From positions 27,840,987 through 27,904,986 of the forward strand of contig CP136063.1 in the NCBI GenBank assembly GCA_032622095.1: 64,000 bases of DNA, in the 5' to 3' direction. How positions within the stretch are numbered: position 1 is the stretch's first letter; each line of letters begins with the position of its first letter. Source of the stretch: Siphonodentalium dalli. Taxonomy: Eukaryota; Mollusca; Scaphopoda; Gadilida; Siphonodentaliidae. The position numbers and the translations under genes were made by a program. The notes below the pieces were generated by a model. The model did not search any database, was not told the origin of the DNA, and saw nothing but the letters and a program-made list of their open reading frames with translations. Positions 1 to 11,655 of this stretch are shown piece by piece.

Positions 1-319
1 GTCTTTAATTTGGAATATAGGCACAAGAGATAGACACATGCGTGCATGTGGAACCCGTGCATGTTCTTTATTCCCGTTGCCAATTAAATATATATATTGT
101 ACACATGTGGGTATGTATACTAATAAAACCGAACTGCGTGTGTTCATTTGTTTGTCGGTCTGACCTGCTATTGGTGCCCAACCGGTTGGATCATGACAAA
201 CTAAAATTGGAACACACGGTGAATTGTCACGTGGAGTGTCATGGGATAGGTGCATCTGACGTCGTGTGATTTAATTTGGAATTCATGAATAATTTAATAA
301 CATGATTACATCTATATCT
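1..319. other. AT-rich sequence without recognised gene
   Basis: I see only short chance reading frames here, with no domain, splice pattern or repeat that I recognise. Confidence 0.5.
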
Positions 320-491
320 ACAGTATGCCCTAAGTAATCGACTCCTTAAACATAGCAGAATTATGGGTAATATTTCAGGATTTAGTGGGAAATATAGCCT
401 GCCGACATTCATCCGAAAGCTCTCCTGAATCCCGAAAAGTTACCCATTATTCTGCTGTGTTTAAGGGGTCGATTACATAGGGCATTACTGT
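320..491. repeat. Short inverted-repeat (MITE-like) element
   Basis: The left arm (about 320-372) and the right arm (about 438-491) are near-perfect reverse complements over roughly 50 bases, with a central segment of about 65 bases. Both arms share the core AGCAGAAT(T/A)ATGGGTAA. The compact foldback with no coding capacity fits a MITE or other small foldback element. I could not define a target duplication, so the superfamily is open. Confidence 0.7.
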
Positions 492-1730
492 ATATTTGCG
501 AATCTATATCTGTCTGTCTTCTACAAAAATTACAGGAGACCATCTAGATGATACCAAAGGGTCTACTAGGGGTCACTTTTTACGAGAAATATAATTTCTA
601 AAGTAGCCTCATTCTTAATCTTTTATTTTTGCGAACTGATGTGTTTATGATGTTCATGTATCATAATATAAGGTCTGAAGTATGCATGGTTGTAACTAAA
701 TAAATACTTCAATAGTTGTGGAACGGATTAATCGAGATAAACAAAATTACGATCGAAAAGGTGAGCCACTACTTATATTCCATGACTTTTTAAAGTTATA
801 GATATAGTTAGAATTATTGTGGTTATGGTTACGGCTAGAGCATGGTTATGCTTATAGAAACATTTAGTATTGGGACATGGTACGGGTTGCCGATAGGTAT
901 GGTTATGATTAAGATTTGGGTTATGGGAAAGGTAATGATTGAGAGGGGATTTGGATTGGAATATATATGATAATTATATGGAAGTATCAAACTTCCAATA
1001 GGAAGTTTAAAAATTCTAGTTAATATTGTTCTCATTGTTGTTGTTGTACCTACCGAAACCTGTTTTATTATATTAGAATAAATATTTCTGTTAATTGGCT
1101 TGTGTTGTTCTTTTAAAATGAAAATTGCTCCGAAAATATGGGTTGGAAAAATGTGGCTCAGGTAAACGAAAAATGGCTCAACAACATTCACAAGTGGCTA
1201 AGGTGGTGGCTCAAGAAATTTCTGGGCCTGTGTGACCACTACCTAGACTTAAAATGACATTGTTTGCTGACACCAGCAGGGTTAATCCTTTTTAAGGGCA
1301 GTCTCCACGTTCTGATACATCATGATTTGATGATTTGAGTATATGCCACTGAGTGTGGCTTGATATCCAGGTCGCCCTTGGGCAAAATGAGCAGTACACA
1401 AAAGGGATAGTGTGGAACAAAAGAAATTAAACCCAGAAACCCTATTGTCCTTAATTTTATTTTAACTAGAAAACATATTGTCAACAATTATATTCTACCC
1501 GTAAAACCTATTGTCCTTAAGTAAATTCTACCCGGAAATTCCTATTATTCTTCATGAGCACAATGTGTTACACGACAATGCCTATTGTTCCCGTACCACA
1601 CCCTCTAGAAGAATTAAGCATCCTTAAATGAAACAAAGATAAGCCATTTATGATCTAGTATGATATCATATAACAACACAAACTTCCACCAATTAACATT
1701 AAATTGGAAATATGAGCATCTACACTAATC
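492..1730. other. Intergenic, low-complexity stretches
   Basis: No gene seen. Around 820-950 the sequence is rich in GGTTATG-like steps, and around 1430-1560 the phrase CCTATTGTCCTTAA recurs in degenerate form. Reading frames here are short and biased by these repeats, so I do not call them genes. Confidence 0.45.
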
Positions 1731-1733
1731 GAT

Positions 1734-2720
1734 TGTTGCAGATAATACACAAATAGGGAATTTCGCATGACCTTGACCTTTGAAAATAACGCTCTTTATG
1801 TGTTTTATTGTTGTTAGCATATCTCCTCCAAAACGGCTGTAGATATTGAGTTCGGACTTTTTACATTATTTGCGCATTTATGTGTGTTCTAAATTACTGG
1901 AAAATGATACGGTTCGGAATTCCGGTTTTAAAGTTGGCTACTGGTCAAAGAATAAAACAACGCTCTTTATACGAAATCCAGAAGGGCTAAAGATATTGAG
2001 TTGGGACTTTTTACATTATGTGCATCGAACTGTGCGCTCTATAATGATATATATGGGTTATGGAGCACGGGCGTGAGTGTATGTATCTCAAAACTGTTTT
2101 GGAGCAGATTTCGATGACATTTGGGGGATATCATATTTACTTGCCACTGATCATTATTCCACTCGAAATTTCGGGAGTTATGGCTGGTTGAATACCTGAT
2201 TTATTTTAGGGTTTTCGTGTCACCAGGATGACTTGCAAATCGAGATTTGATTTCTTATATTGTCAAAACTGATCGGCCAATTGATTTGAAGTTTTGTACC
2301 TGAATAGCCATTGAGCATATGCAGTCCTAAAAGGGAATTTCGTAAGAACGTGTTGTATTGTTGTTAGCGTTTCTCCTCCAAAACGGATGTAGATATCTGT
2401 TTCAGACCCTTTTCATTATTTGCATATTTAAATGTGTTCTAAAATACTGAAAAATGATAGGGTTCGCACTTCCGGTTTAAAAGATGGCTACTGGTCGAAG
2501 AATAAAATAACGCTCGTTATACAAATTCCAAAACGGCTTAAGATATTGAGTACAGACTTGCTTCAATATGTGCATCAGATTCTGCGTTGTATAACGATGT
2601 ATAAGGGTTACGGATTTGACTTCCGGTTTGGGAGAAATGGCGTGTTGGTATTTATCTCAAATTGTTTTTGGTACAGATTTTTATGGCATCTGGTCGATAG
2701 AATCTGTAGTTGTCGATTAC
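1734..2720. repeat. Two diverged direct copies of a ~400 bp repeat
   Basis: Copy 1 (about 1800-2135) and copy 2 (about 2355-2690) align directly. Both have CTCCTCCAAAACGG, then TGTGTTCTAAA.TACTG.AAAATGATA, a shared TTCCGGTTT(T/A)AAA, and the CTACTGGTC(A/G)AAGAATAAAA block. Each copy also carries two internal half-units beginning AGATATTGAG. The two open frames they contain (76 and 98 codons) run over the repeat and give similar peptides, which reflects DNA repetition. I do not recognise the family. Confidence 0.65.
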
Positions 2721-3729
2721 TACTATGAGTACTGATATGTGTCTCCTGACAAATGACGCTTTATCAGGTGACACAATTTCCGTCATTTGCGAACATGGAA
2801 GTATCGAAATTTCTGTGCAATCTCAGTTTCATTCTAGTTGTATTTTATGTTCATTTTGTGTAGTACGATTATATGGGGAGAGAGACCATTGGTAAGTTGC
2901 AAAACTTGTGTCTCAATCCCGTTGTGTCATTATTATGCAATAAAATACGTTTACACTAAGAAGGGAATGCCCAAAATCGTGTACATCATCTCGTTGTTAG
3001 CATTGGTAAACGCCTCGAATATATTGTCATTAATGAAGGAACCTTTTTGGTATTCAATGAAATACTATTCAAATAAGACAATAGGATTGAAGTGACTTAG
3101 TCAGACAGGTACGTAGCCCATTACGTGTTGTTATACATTTAGTTATATGAATTAAATTGTTTTGTGAACAGTGAAATACTGTAACAAACAGCGCATATTA
3201 ACCAACTAATTGCTCATGTTTCTGTTGTTAATAGGCGAAAGCACGAACACAATTACATGAACTACATATAGACACATATTTTCAGACGGCATATGCATTT
3301 AACAGAGTCACATAATGACTGAAATCACGTACAGGGTGAAATGAACGAGACTGGTTTAGAGAGCGTCCTGCGTTATTCTTTTGCATAATAGGACAGTCCA
3401 TTAATTTTTCACGTCTCTATGAAATCATTATATTCACCAAAATGAGAAAGGCGAATCTTTGTATGCTTGAAGATCTACTATAATCCAACTCCAAATATCT
3501 CGGACATGTATATGCCTACCATACGAATCAGTTAACTAATACTAGAATTATAAATCAGAAACCATATTGAACGGACGCACCGACGGTAATGCTGATTACT
3601 ATATTCCTCCCAAATCTATCAGAAACAATTAGATATATATATTGATGAACAGACGGACATTCTGATTTCAGTATACCATCCCCACCCCACCCACATCTGG
3701 TTTAATGAAGATCATAGCACTCTTTACCT
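2721..3729. other. Intergenic, one short copy of a repeat found inside the Polinton polymerase
   Basis: No gene seen. About 2891-2960 is a near copy of a roughly 65-base piece that interrupts the DNA polymerase B remnant near 9247-9312. The rest is unremarkable AT-rich DNA. Confidence 0.45.
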
Positions 3730-4880
3730 GGCACAAATTGTTTTTTTTTTAATTTAATCAAAATCTCGGAAAGGTAAGTATCAAGGCTGATAGTGAAAAT
3801 AGCAGGTAAAAAGATCATCCTCACAAAAGCATTTTTTTTTTATCAAATTGATCTGGAATTCTAGTAGCATTATGTGTTCAAGTAATCATATTTTTTGTTA
3901 AAGTTTAGCTTTCCATCGTACTTTAAACAAGTGAGCATAGAAAATCATTCGAAGTTGTCAATGAAATTTATTTTTGGTACCCAAAACGTCCGTCCAATGA
4001 AAAATCAAAAATCTAATAATCTAACCCTTATATCACCGAAATCTATACTATTATCATCAAACTAAATAGCCCTCTTGTCAAACAGACGTTGTTTCATTAA
4101 GTACAGCTAATTTGGGGTGGTACTCAACATACATCGTGTTTAATAACGATTTATGTTCTTTCTTTCCGTCAGTTTGACAGATTTCTATTCCCGGGAAGCC
4201 ATTTTGCAAAACTGAAAGCGAAACTAACTTGAACTTTATTAAATTAACATTAATATCTCCCTTTTAATTCAAATCCGACATTCTTAATAACAAAAATCAT
4301 GCGGTGGATATACAATACCCACTAGATAAGGAATTTGATAAACACATATTTTATCGATGTAAAATTATTTTATTTTGGAGTCATTTACGGCAGCGTTTCT
4401 CAAGTTTGTTTTGCACTTTCAAAATGGCCTCCCGAGAATAGAATAATGTTAAACTGACGGGAAAATAGACAAAAATCGTTATTAAACTCGATGTATGTTG
4501 AGTACCACACCCAAATTAGCTGTCCTTCGTGAAACAACGTCTGTTTGACAATAGGGCTATTTAGTTTGATGATTAGAGTATAGATTTCGGTGATTTAGTT
4601 GTTGGATTGTTTGATTTTTTTATTTTTCATTGGATGGACGTTTTGGGTACCAACCAAATAAATTTGATTTATTTAATGTTTTTCTATGTTCACTAAACTC
4701 AAATACGACGTCGAACCACACTGTTTTGAAAACTATGGTTATTTGGTCACATAGTGCTGCAATTACAGATCAATAAAAAATAAAATGTTGCTTTTGTAGA
4801 GATAAATGCTGACCTCTATCAAAAATGAGATAGATACCTTTCCGAGATTTTGATTAAATTAACAAACAAAAATTTGTGCC
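3730..4880. repeat. 1.15 kb foldback element with ~570 bp arms
   Basis: The whole interval is one imperfect palindrome centred near 4305. It opens with GGCACAAATT and closes with AATTTGTGCC. Inside, paired landmarks include TAATCAAAATCTCGGAAAGG (left) with CCTTTCCGAGATTTTGATTA (right), and GGTACCCAAAACGTCC with GGACGTTTTGGGTACC. There is no meaningful open frame. This is the form of a foldback or large hairpin MITE. Transcripts through it would be self-complementary. No convincing flanking duplication was found, so the superfamily is unassigned. Confidence 0.85.
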
Positions 4881-5260
4881 TAATACCTGTGGCTATAATG
4901 GTTTAAATGAATGGAGTGGCTGCATTGTAATATAATAATGCACTCTGCATTTTGCCCTATATAAACCGATCACTTACAAGTTTGAGTCATTATATTTATA
5001 GCAGACGTTTTCAAAGACCAGGACGGGTAACAGTTAGGGATATTAGGGGTTTAAATATATAAACAATTGGGTCTATATGCACGACCATAGTCTAATCTAT
5101 TATGTTATTCTAGTATATCGCTTGTCAGCTAACTGACATGTGAGTTGATAAGATTATGTGTACACTCTGTTAGGTGGTTCCCCCTGGTGGTTTGTGATAT
5201 ATAGGGACGTGATAAAAAGGCAAAGTGAAGTAGTATTTACAATTTATTTACACACATTTA
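4881..5260. other. Intergenic, possible end of the Polinton
   Basis: No gene seen. Because Polinton integrase usually lies near one end of the element, the element's left terminus may be here, but I could not find a terminal inverted repeat to prove it. Confidence 0.35.
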
Positions 5261-6360
5261 TTATACATTATTAACATTGCTAGCATTGATCCAAGAGTTG
5301 ATTTTTTTAGGGTAATATTGCCACTTCACGTAGTATTGTTTGTTTTCTCTGCTGCCTCGTGTTTTCAATATGCTTTAAATTTCCACCCTTGATCCTTATT
5401 AACGTCCACTTTCTGCAGTTATGATTGATAGAATGTTCCTTTGATTTCATCTCCACTAGTCTTCTATCCTGTAGATTGGGGTTTCCGGTCACCGGAACCG
5501 TTGTTTGATGGAGAAAATCTCTCCTGTCCACTTTTCGTCATAGTTACGGGTGAACACATTTCTCAAGTGTGTAATACGGACGTGGTCACCAATATTGAAT
5601 GGAAATTTAACATTTGTTTTCATTTTTTGTCTTGAAAAATAGGTAGCTATGCACATTTTCTTCTGAAACGTGCCGTGCCATGCCAATGATCTCATGTATG
5701 GTTCTATTATATCCATCGGCAAAGTCGTGTAGTTGATCTGCCTATAACTGAATGTAAAATATCGATATAACTTGGTCTTAATGGTCTGTATCGCCCTCAC
5801 TGACACAGCAGATGCCTTAGCCTCATTTTGGGCATGAAAATGTCGAATATTGTTGGCTTTAAACAAATCCTGAACTACATTGGCTGAAAATTCCGTTCCC
5901 ATGTCAGTCCTGACGGCTCTGCATTTTCTCCCTCCATCGATTATATTTTTGAAAGCTGCTGTCACATATATGCCCTTTTTGTCATTGAGTTGTCACAAAA
6001 ATTTGAAAAATAAATTAATTACTACGAGAACGTAGTTGTATCCATCATTGTAGGTAGAACACTTTACCATATCCATCAGGTCTGCAGACCGCTGATCATC
6101 AGGACATGCGACGACAATGTGCGTCCTGTGTGGTTTTCTGTGAGGTCGTTGTTAACTGTATGGTTCTTGATTTTGTAACCATTTGCTTATCTTGCGCTTG
6201 CTGATATAAAATGTATGGTCCTTTTTCACAAATTGGTATACTTTGTCTGGTCCAAAGAGACTGGCAGGTTTGGAAGGATTGAAGTAAATATTCTTCAAAT
6301 ATTGTTCCAAAGAAGACACGTTGTCAATCACACGACTAGGTAACAGATGATGTTATGGTA
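5261..6360 (-). pseudogene. Polinton integrase (c-int), broken
   Basis: Inserts element DNA into the host genome in intact Polintons. Reading down the minus strand I see an N-terminal segment ending KISKWLQNQEPYS, then a catalytic-core stretch (DLMDMVKCSTYNDGYNYVL) and RTDMGTEFSANVVQ with the second catalytic Asp. The glutamate motif region follows within AQNEAKASAVSVRAIQTIKTKL, where the usual Glu context is damaged. After these come an SH3-like part (GDHVRITHLRNVF...YDEKWTGE) and a final chromodomain-like tail QYYVKWQYYPKKINSWI, ending at TAA at 5261. The longest open piece is 5489-5965 (158 codons). Frame changes near 5490 and 5970 and a stop near 6160 show it is a pseudogene. Confidence 0.85.
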
Positions 6361-6386
6361 GTGTAAAGCACTTTATATCTACTGGT

Positions 6387-7187
6387 TTAATCTTCTGAAT
6401 CAACATCTGTTTCCTCATTATATACATAATTATCACTATCATCATCAGAACCTGTATCGGTTTCGTCTTCTTCAATCTGATCATAATAATCTGCTATTAG
6501 ATCTTTGTTCTTCTTAATAGCCAATGATATAGCATGGTTTACATTGAGTCCTGTAGATATCAATTCAAATATTTCATCCATAATTTTGGTTTGTACTGTA
6601 CCGTGTTTTAGTTTAAGTATATGCAGAATCAAGTTAGAATATTACGTTATAAATTATTTAATGTCTTCAAACTCAATTGTCATTTCGGAGTTTTCTTCAG
6701 CTTCTTTTTCTGACAATCCATTGTCTTTGTATTTATTAAATTTCGTCAACCACTTAGCCTAGTTGTTCTTTCTACACATATTTCTAAGTTCGTTATATAC
6801 ATACTCTTCATCGTCGCCATTAGGATATACAATCGAATCATCTCGTTTCTGTTTGGTTTGTCTCTCCTGACTGTCAGTATTGTTATGGAGTTTAGTTGCA
6901 GAATCGTTATAATTTACAAACGAATCATCTAGCTTCTGTCATTTATCTGGTATGATATCAATATCTAGTTTCCTTTTCTGTGGCATCTCATCAATTTCTG
7001 GCCACCAGTTTTTCACATGCCTCTGAAGATCATGCACATTTCCGTACAATGCGCCACAGTAATCACAGGAGTTTGCCATGTTTGTATCCTTGAGTTCCTC
7101 ACCTAATTGTTTGATCTGTCCCTCCTGACTGTCAGTAGTGCTATGGAGTTTAGTTGCAGAATCGTTATAATTTATAGACATATTCAT
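6387..7187 (-). pseudogene. Polinton-associated zinc-finger protein, interrupted
   Basis: One frame runs from ATG 7187 to the stop at 6387, broken by in-frame stops at 6939, near 6760 and near 6650-6660. Near residue 40 it carries a C2H2/C2HC-like finger (CDYCGALYGNVHDLQRHVK). The end is strongly acidic (DETDTGSDDDSDNYVYNEE). A phrase close to NYNDSATKLH followed by TDSQE.Q.KQ occurs twice, about 240 bases apart, so part of the gene is internally duplicated. Its start overlaps the stop of the upstream ATPase frame by ATGA, which suggests the two were co-expressed. Function unknown; similar finger proteins sit beside the ATPase in many Polintons. Confidence 0.6.
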
Positions 7188-7951
7188 ATCACGTGACCTA
7201 AATTGTTTGTTTTCAATCTCTCATCCTCAGTTGTTGTTGGCTTTAGGTCAACGATTAAACGGCTGTGAGGTTTTGCTGTCGCATCCTCAAACTTTTGTAT
7301 GAAGTGGGCAGTTTTTGTTGGAGACATCTGTTGCGCGAGCATCATAATACTATGTCAATAGGATATTTAAATAGAATTCCATCTGTGCGTCGAATATTTA
7401 AATATAATTCCATCTGTGCGTCGAATCTTTGTTATGGTATAAATTTTGGTCCAATGTTATGACAGATATATTCCAGTTGTGGCTTTCTTCTGTAAACAAA
7501 TCACTAATTCGCCGATTTTTTTTAATTTTTAACTAATGTCATCAAATCATCCACTACAAGAATGTTCCTTACATTTCGATTAAAGAATGTGTCCATTTCT
7601 ATATCCATTGAAATTCCCTGAATTAACTCAACACTGGGTGTTACATTGCGTCTAATAACGTCATACAGCTTTTGCCATTATTGTATAACCAAATAATTCT
7701 TTGAGCTGGTGGATTGATATTGCTAGTATTCTTCTCCAATAATGTTTTGATGAAATCTGATTTTCCTGACATAGTAGACCCTGAGATAACAATAGTAAAT
7801 GCGTGATTGAACTGAAAGTCTTCGCCCATTCCTTTTTAGGCGCTCGTTCTTCAGGCTGTCGTTCCATGTGTATATTTTTACAATGTCGCTTCATGTTGTA
7901 CGTACTACAAAACGGTTTACCACACTGGGTACAACTGACTTTACCCAACAT
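7184..7951 (-). pseudogene. Polinton packaging ATPase (FtsK/HerA type) with N-terminal zinc finger
   Basis: Predicted DNA-packaging ATPase of the A32/FtsK-HerA class. The N-terminal part (from 7951) has a C2H2 finger, CTQCGKPFCSTYNMKRHCKN. After a frameshift near 7810 the frame enters FNHAFTIVISGSTMSGKSDF, whose GSTMSGKS is the Walker A loop, then NPPAQRIIWLYN. Downstream, in shifted frames, comes a Walker B-like NILVVDDLM, a sensor region resembling DLFTEESH, and a C-terminal end close to KPHSRLIVDLK. The last frame stops at TGA 7184-7186, overlapping the next ATG. Several frameshifts make it non-functional. A duplicated ~30-base segment (CGACGCACAGATGGAATT twice, near 7380-7430) lies inside it. 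Confidence 0.8.
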
Positions 7952-8047
7952 ACCTACTCAAATGCCAATGACTGAATTCAGTTTGTGCATCGTCTTTATA
8001 AATATATATTTATATATATGCAAATTAAACTGACCAATCACCGTGCA

Positions 8048-11000
8048 GCATTATTTAGCTAAGTAAATAAACTTTTATCAATTAACAATCAATCTGGCGG
8101 AGGAAAAGAGAAGGCAACAGAAAATAGTGATGTGCCGCCGCCTAAACGTGTTATTTTGAGCGAAGACGATTCAAGATCGTTCTACACTCTCGAAAAGAAA
8201 CATGAGACTAAAATTCCTAAATTCTAAACCACAAAGACACAGTTTATTGTGAAAATTAAGGATATTGAGGTCATAGGACTGGTGGAAATTCTAAAGACAC
8301 TCAGGCGAATATTCACTTCGATAATACAAGATGTGACCAAGTTTGCAGAAAATCATGACTTGATAGTACAATGTCCAGAATTAGACTTCCCTATAACTTT
8401 ACCATTCATGAGGAAGGAGAAACTGACAGGTTTTTGTCAGAAATCGAGCGTGTCTTACAGTCTTATGAACAGTTTGTCTTGGACAGTGCACTGGAAATTC
8501 ATATAATTCACGTGAAAGTACCTGGTGGTGTTGGTAAAAGATGTTTATATGTGAACTTGGACAAGATGATTAAGGACAAACATGTTGTATCCATATGACG
8601 AATACAGACAATCTCCGTTGTGCAGGGATTACAATGACAGCAATTGCCAAATTGGATGGACACGAGAAAAGGGTACCAACCACAAACGTAATTGGCAATT
8701 GCACTACACCAGCGGGCGGCAGTTGAGTTTGATAAGTGTGTGCTAGAAGAAATAAAAAGGTTTCAGGCTGTATTGGATGGCTATCAAATTAACGTCGTAT
8801 CTAAGGAATATTTCAATAGCATCATATTCACTGGACCAGGGGCAGATAAAAAAAATTTATATGCACCAACATGATGGACATTTTAACGTTATAACCAGCA
8901 TGCCTGCATTTCTGAATACATCTTACTATTGTCATATGTGCCCGAAAGGATACAACAAAGAAGAACACGAGTGCAACAATATTTGTACTGCATGTCACAA
9001 CATTCACGAAATGTCAGACGGTTATTGGTTATACTGCAATGACTGTCATCGCTATTTGCCAGGTAAAGAGTGCTATGATCTTCATTAAAAATTGGCTAAA
9101 GTAGGCAACACCATTTGTCAAACATACAACAAATGCAAACAATGTGATGAAACTATCAACACGACGATGCACAAGAAATACATGTGTGCGACGATGTGTA
9201 CTGCAAGACTTGTAAAGATTACTTTGATGTCAACCACCAATGTTTTGTAAGTTGCAAAACTTGTGTCTCAATCCCGTTGCGATATTATGCAATAACATAT
9301 ATTTACACTAACCACCAGTGTTACATGACATCCGCGCAACAGTCGGGTTAACAATCACCAGCAAATGGCGTGTGTACGCAGAATGATATGGTCCAATGTC
9401 AAGATGGATATACACCAGGCATGACTGACTGACAAATGTGTTAATTGCTTTAAGTTACGATGTGGAACATATGAGCACCGACTTAATTATTTATAGCCCA
9501 TAAGATTTGTTGCAATTGTGTCAATGTGGATATAAAATCAGACAGTGTATATGGCAATTGTGGTAAAAATGAGATGGTATTTAGAGGAGCTACCACTACC
9601 AATGATTTCTGCAAATCGTTGTTTTCTGAAGAACACATGGGTGCAACTGTACTGTGTCATAACGTCAAGAGATATGACTCATCTCCAATACTTAACTATC
9701 TCTACCAGAATGCAGTGCTACCGACAAGCATACCCAATGGTTCAAAGAATATGTCAGTGGAGGTTCCAGCATGCAAAATCCGGATGATTGACTCCCTGAA
9801 CTTTATACCATCAGCTTTGGCTAACTTACCAATATGTTTGGTACTAAAGAGTTGAGAAAGGGGTACTTTCCTCATCTATACAACACGAAGGAGACCCAGG
9901 ACGTTGTACTCAATATGAAAGACATGAAGTACTATAATCCGGATGTCATGAAAGGAAGTGATAGGACATGTTTCTTAAGATGGTATGATGACCACAAGAT
10001 TGACTCATTCAATTTGCAAGATGAATTGCTGACCTATTGCAGATCTAATGTTGACATATTGCGTCGCTGTTTGAAATTCAGAACAATGTTTATGAATATG
10101 ACAATACAATACAGGGGATATCGGCATTGATCCATTCGAATCATGTATTACTATACTATTGCATCAGCGTGTAATTTGGCATATAGGACCATGTTTTGGA
10201 AGAAGAAATCATAGGCATCATTCCAGCACATGGTTATCGCTCGATGGAAAACATTCTGTAATGGCTATGCAATATATCCAAATGACAGAAGGCCACCATA
10301 TACTACATGCTCGTAATGGAGGTGAGAAGAAGACTGGTCCATATACGGTGGACGGATACTATGATACGAAACGTGGGGAGAGAATTCCATGGCTGTTTCT
10401 GACATGGCTGTACATAATGCAATTCCAGAACGACAGTGAAACCAGTTGATACCCGAAAAAAACAACAATGCATAGAAGACGAAGGATATACATATATATG
10501 CAAATGGGAACGTGATTTTAAGGAGGAAATATCCAATAATGAAGACACGTAAACATACATAGAAAGCATTGAAATTGTGACACCACTGGATCCAAGTGAA
10601 GTATTCCATGGAGGACGGACTAAGCCATACAACTTGTACAAAGAAACATCTCAATGTGAAAAAATTCAATATGAAGTGACGTCCCTTTATCCTCATATAA
10701 ATAAAACTGGCAAGGCGGTTCTGGGACATCCGACACTAATAACAGAAGATTTCGAAGATATATTGCAGAATATGAAGGATTGATCAAATGTAAAATTTTG
10801 CCACCGAGTGGGCTCTACATGCCAGTTCTTCCTCAAAGATCAAATGAAAATTAATATTCTTATATGTTCCGAGAACAATGACCAAAACGTTTGTGATCAC
10901 AGTGCCAAACAACGAGCATTCACATGAGTGTGGGTAACGGATGAGGTCAAGATAGCGGTTGAGATAAAATATGTCATAAAACGAATATACAAGGTTTGGC

Positions 11001-11260
11001 ACTTTGACAGAGTTGAATAATATGATCCACATAATAACAGTGGAGAAATATTTACTACCTACATTAACAAATTTCTCAAAATGAGGCAGGAAGCTAGCGG
11101 CTGGCCTGAGTAGTACATCACTGAAAACGATAAAACTGACTACATCAATGGTTATAACGAAAGAGAAGGAGTCCAGCTTCAATACCAAAATATCATAACA
11201 AATCCGGGCTTGCATTCACTGGCGAAACTGATGTTTAATGTATTTCTGCTGTTTACTTTC
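8048..11260 (+). pseudogene. Polinton protein-primed DNA polymerase B, truncated
   Basis: Replicates the element from a protein primer in intact Polintons. Pieces in order: N-terminal part (DLIVQCPELDFPITLPF, IHVKVPGGVGKRCLYVNLDK, about 8290-8600); GYQINVVS.EYFNSIIFTGP (about 8790-8840); Cys/His-rich segment TSYYCHMCPKGYN...CTACHNIHEM (about 8910-9090); exonuclease-like region GATVLCHNVKRYDSSPILNYL and KGYFPHLYNTKE (9630-9900); FNLQDELLTYCRSNVDILRR (10007-10070); then palm motifs DPSEVFHGGRTKPYNLY and YEVTSLYPHINKTG, where motif A has Glu in place of the usual Asp. It ends at NPGLHSLAKLMFN (motif B, about 11200-11245). Motif C is absent. Many frame changes occur, and a ~70 bp insertion lies at 9247-9312. 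Confidence 0.88.
9245..9320. repeat. ~70 bp insertion inside the polymerase remnant
   Basis: The phrase AACCACCA(A/G)TGTT occurs on both sides (about 9232 and 9317), and the polymerase reading reaches VNHQC twice. The inserted piece matches about 2891-2960 closely, starting TAAGTTGCAAAACTTGTGTC. It looks like a small foreign insertion or templated repair patch with a duplicated flank. Confidence 0.55.
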
Positions 11261-11655
11261 TTTTGATAGAAACTGTGCGCCTTGTCAAAATGCAGCAAGC
11301 AGGACTATGTGCGCCTACGTTTTCTAAAAATGAAAGTCTGATCACATGATTAAAATATGTACATAACTCGAGTATACCAATGAAAAATAAATTGGACCGT
11401 GATTAGAGGTTGGGATGGTTACATGTGGATAATTGGATATGCGGTTAATACCGATGTAAATTAGTAGAGCAATAAAGACCAATGTTGACACTTAGTCAGG
11501 CAATGCAAGGTAAATAGGGGTTGATACGATAGACCGAAATAAATTTGTTGAGTGATAGTGACCAATGCTGATGTATAAAGTAACGGGACTGTACTGTCAC
11601 ACAATTATCAGGTAGAAATGGTCCAATATGGAGCATCTCAGAAAACATTCGCAGG
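11261..11655. other. Intergenic
   Basis: No gene seen between the truncated polymerase and the satellite. The missing polymerase motif C does not appear here. Confidence 0.45.

Larger units (their letters stand above)
5261..11260. mobile_element. Polinton/Maverick DNA transposon remnant
   Basis: Four Polinton-type coding regions lie together: retroviral-type integrase, a zinc-finger protein and a packaging ATPase on the minus strand, then protein-primed family B DNA polymerase on the plus strand, divergent from the ATPase around 7950-8050. Polintons are self-synthesising elements, normally 15-20 kb, with terminal repeats and capsid and protease genes. Here capsid and protease genes are not visible, the polymerase stops after motif B, and all genes carry stops or frameshifts, so this is an internally and terminally truncated dead copy. 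Borders are set by recognisable coding sequence, not by termini. Confidence 0.85.

Noticed and set aside
3725-4885. Target duplication TACCT around the 1.15 kb foldback
   Set aside because: The two occurrences are not immediately adjacent to both ends, so they are probably chance.
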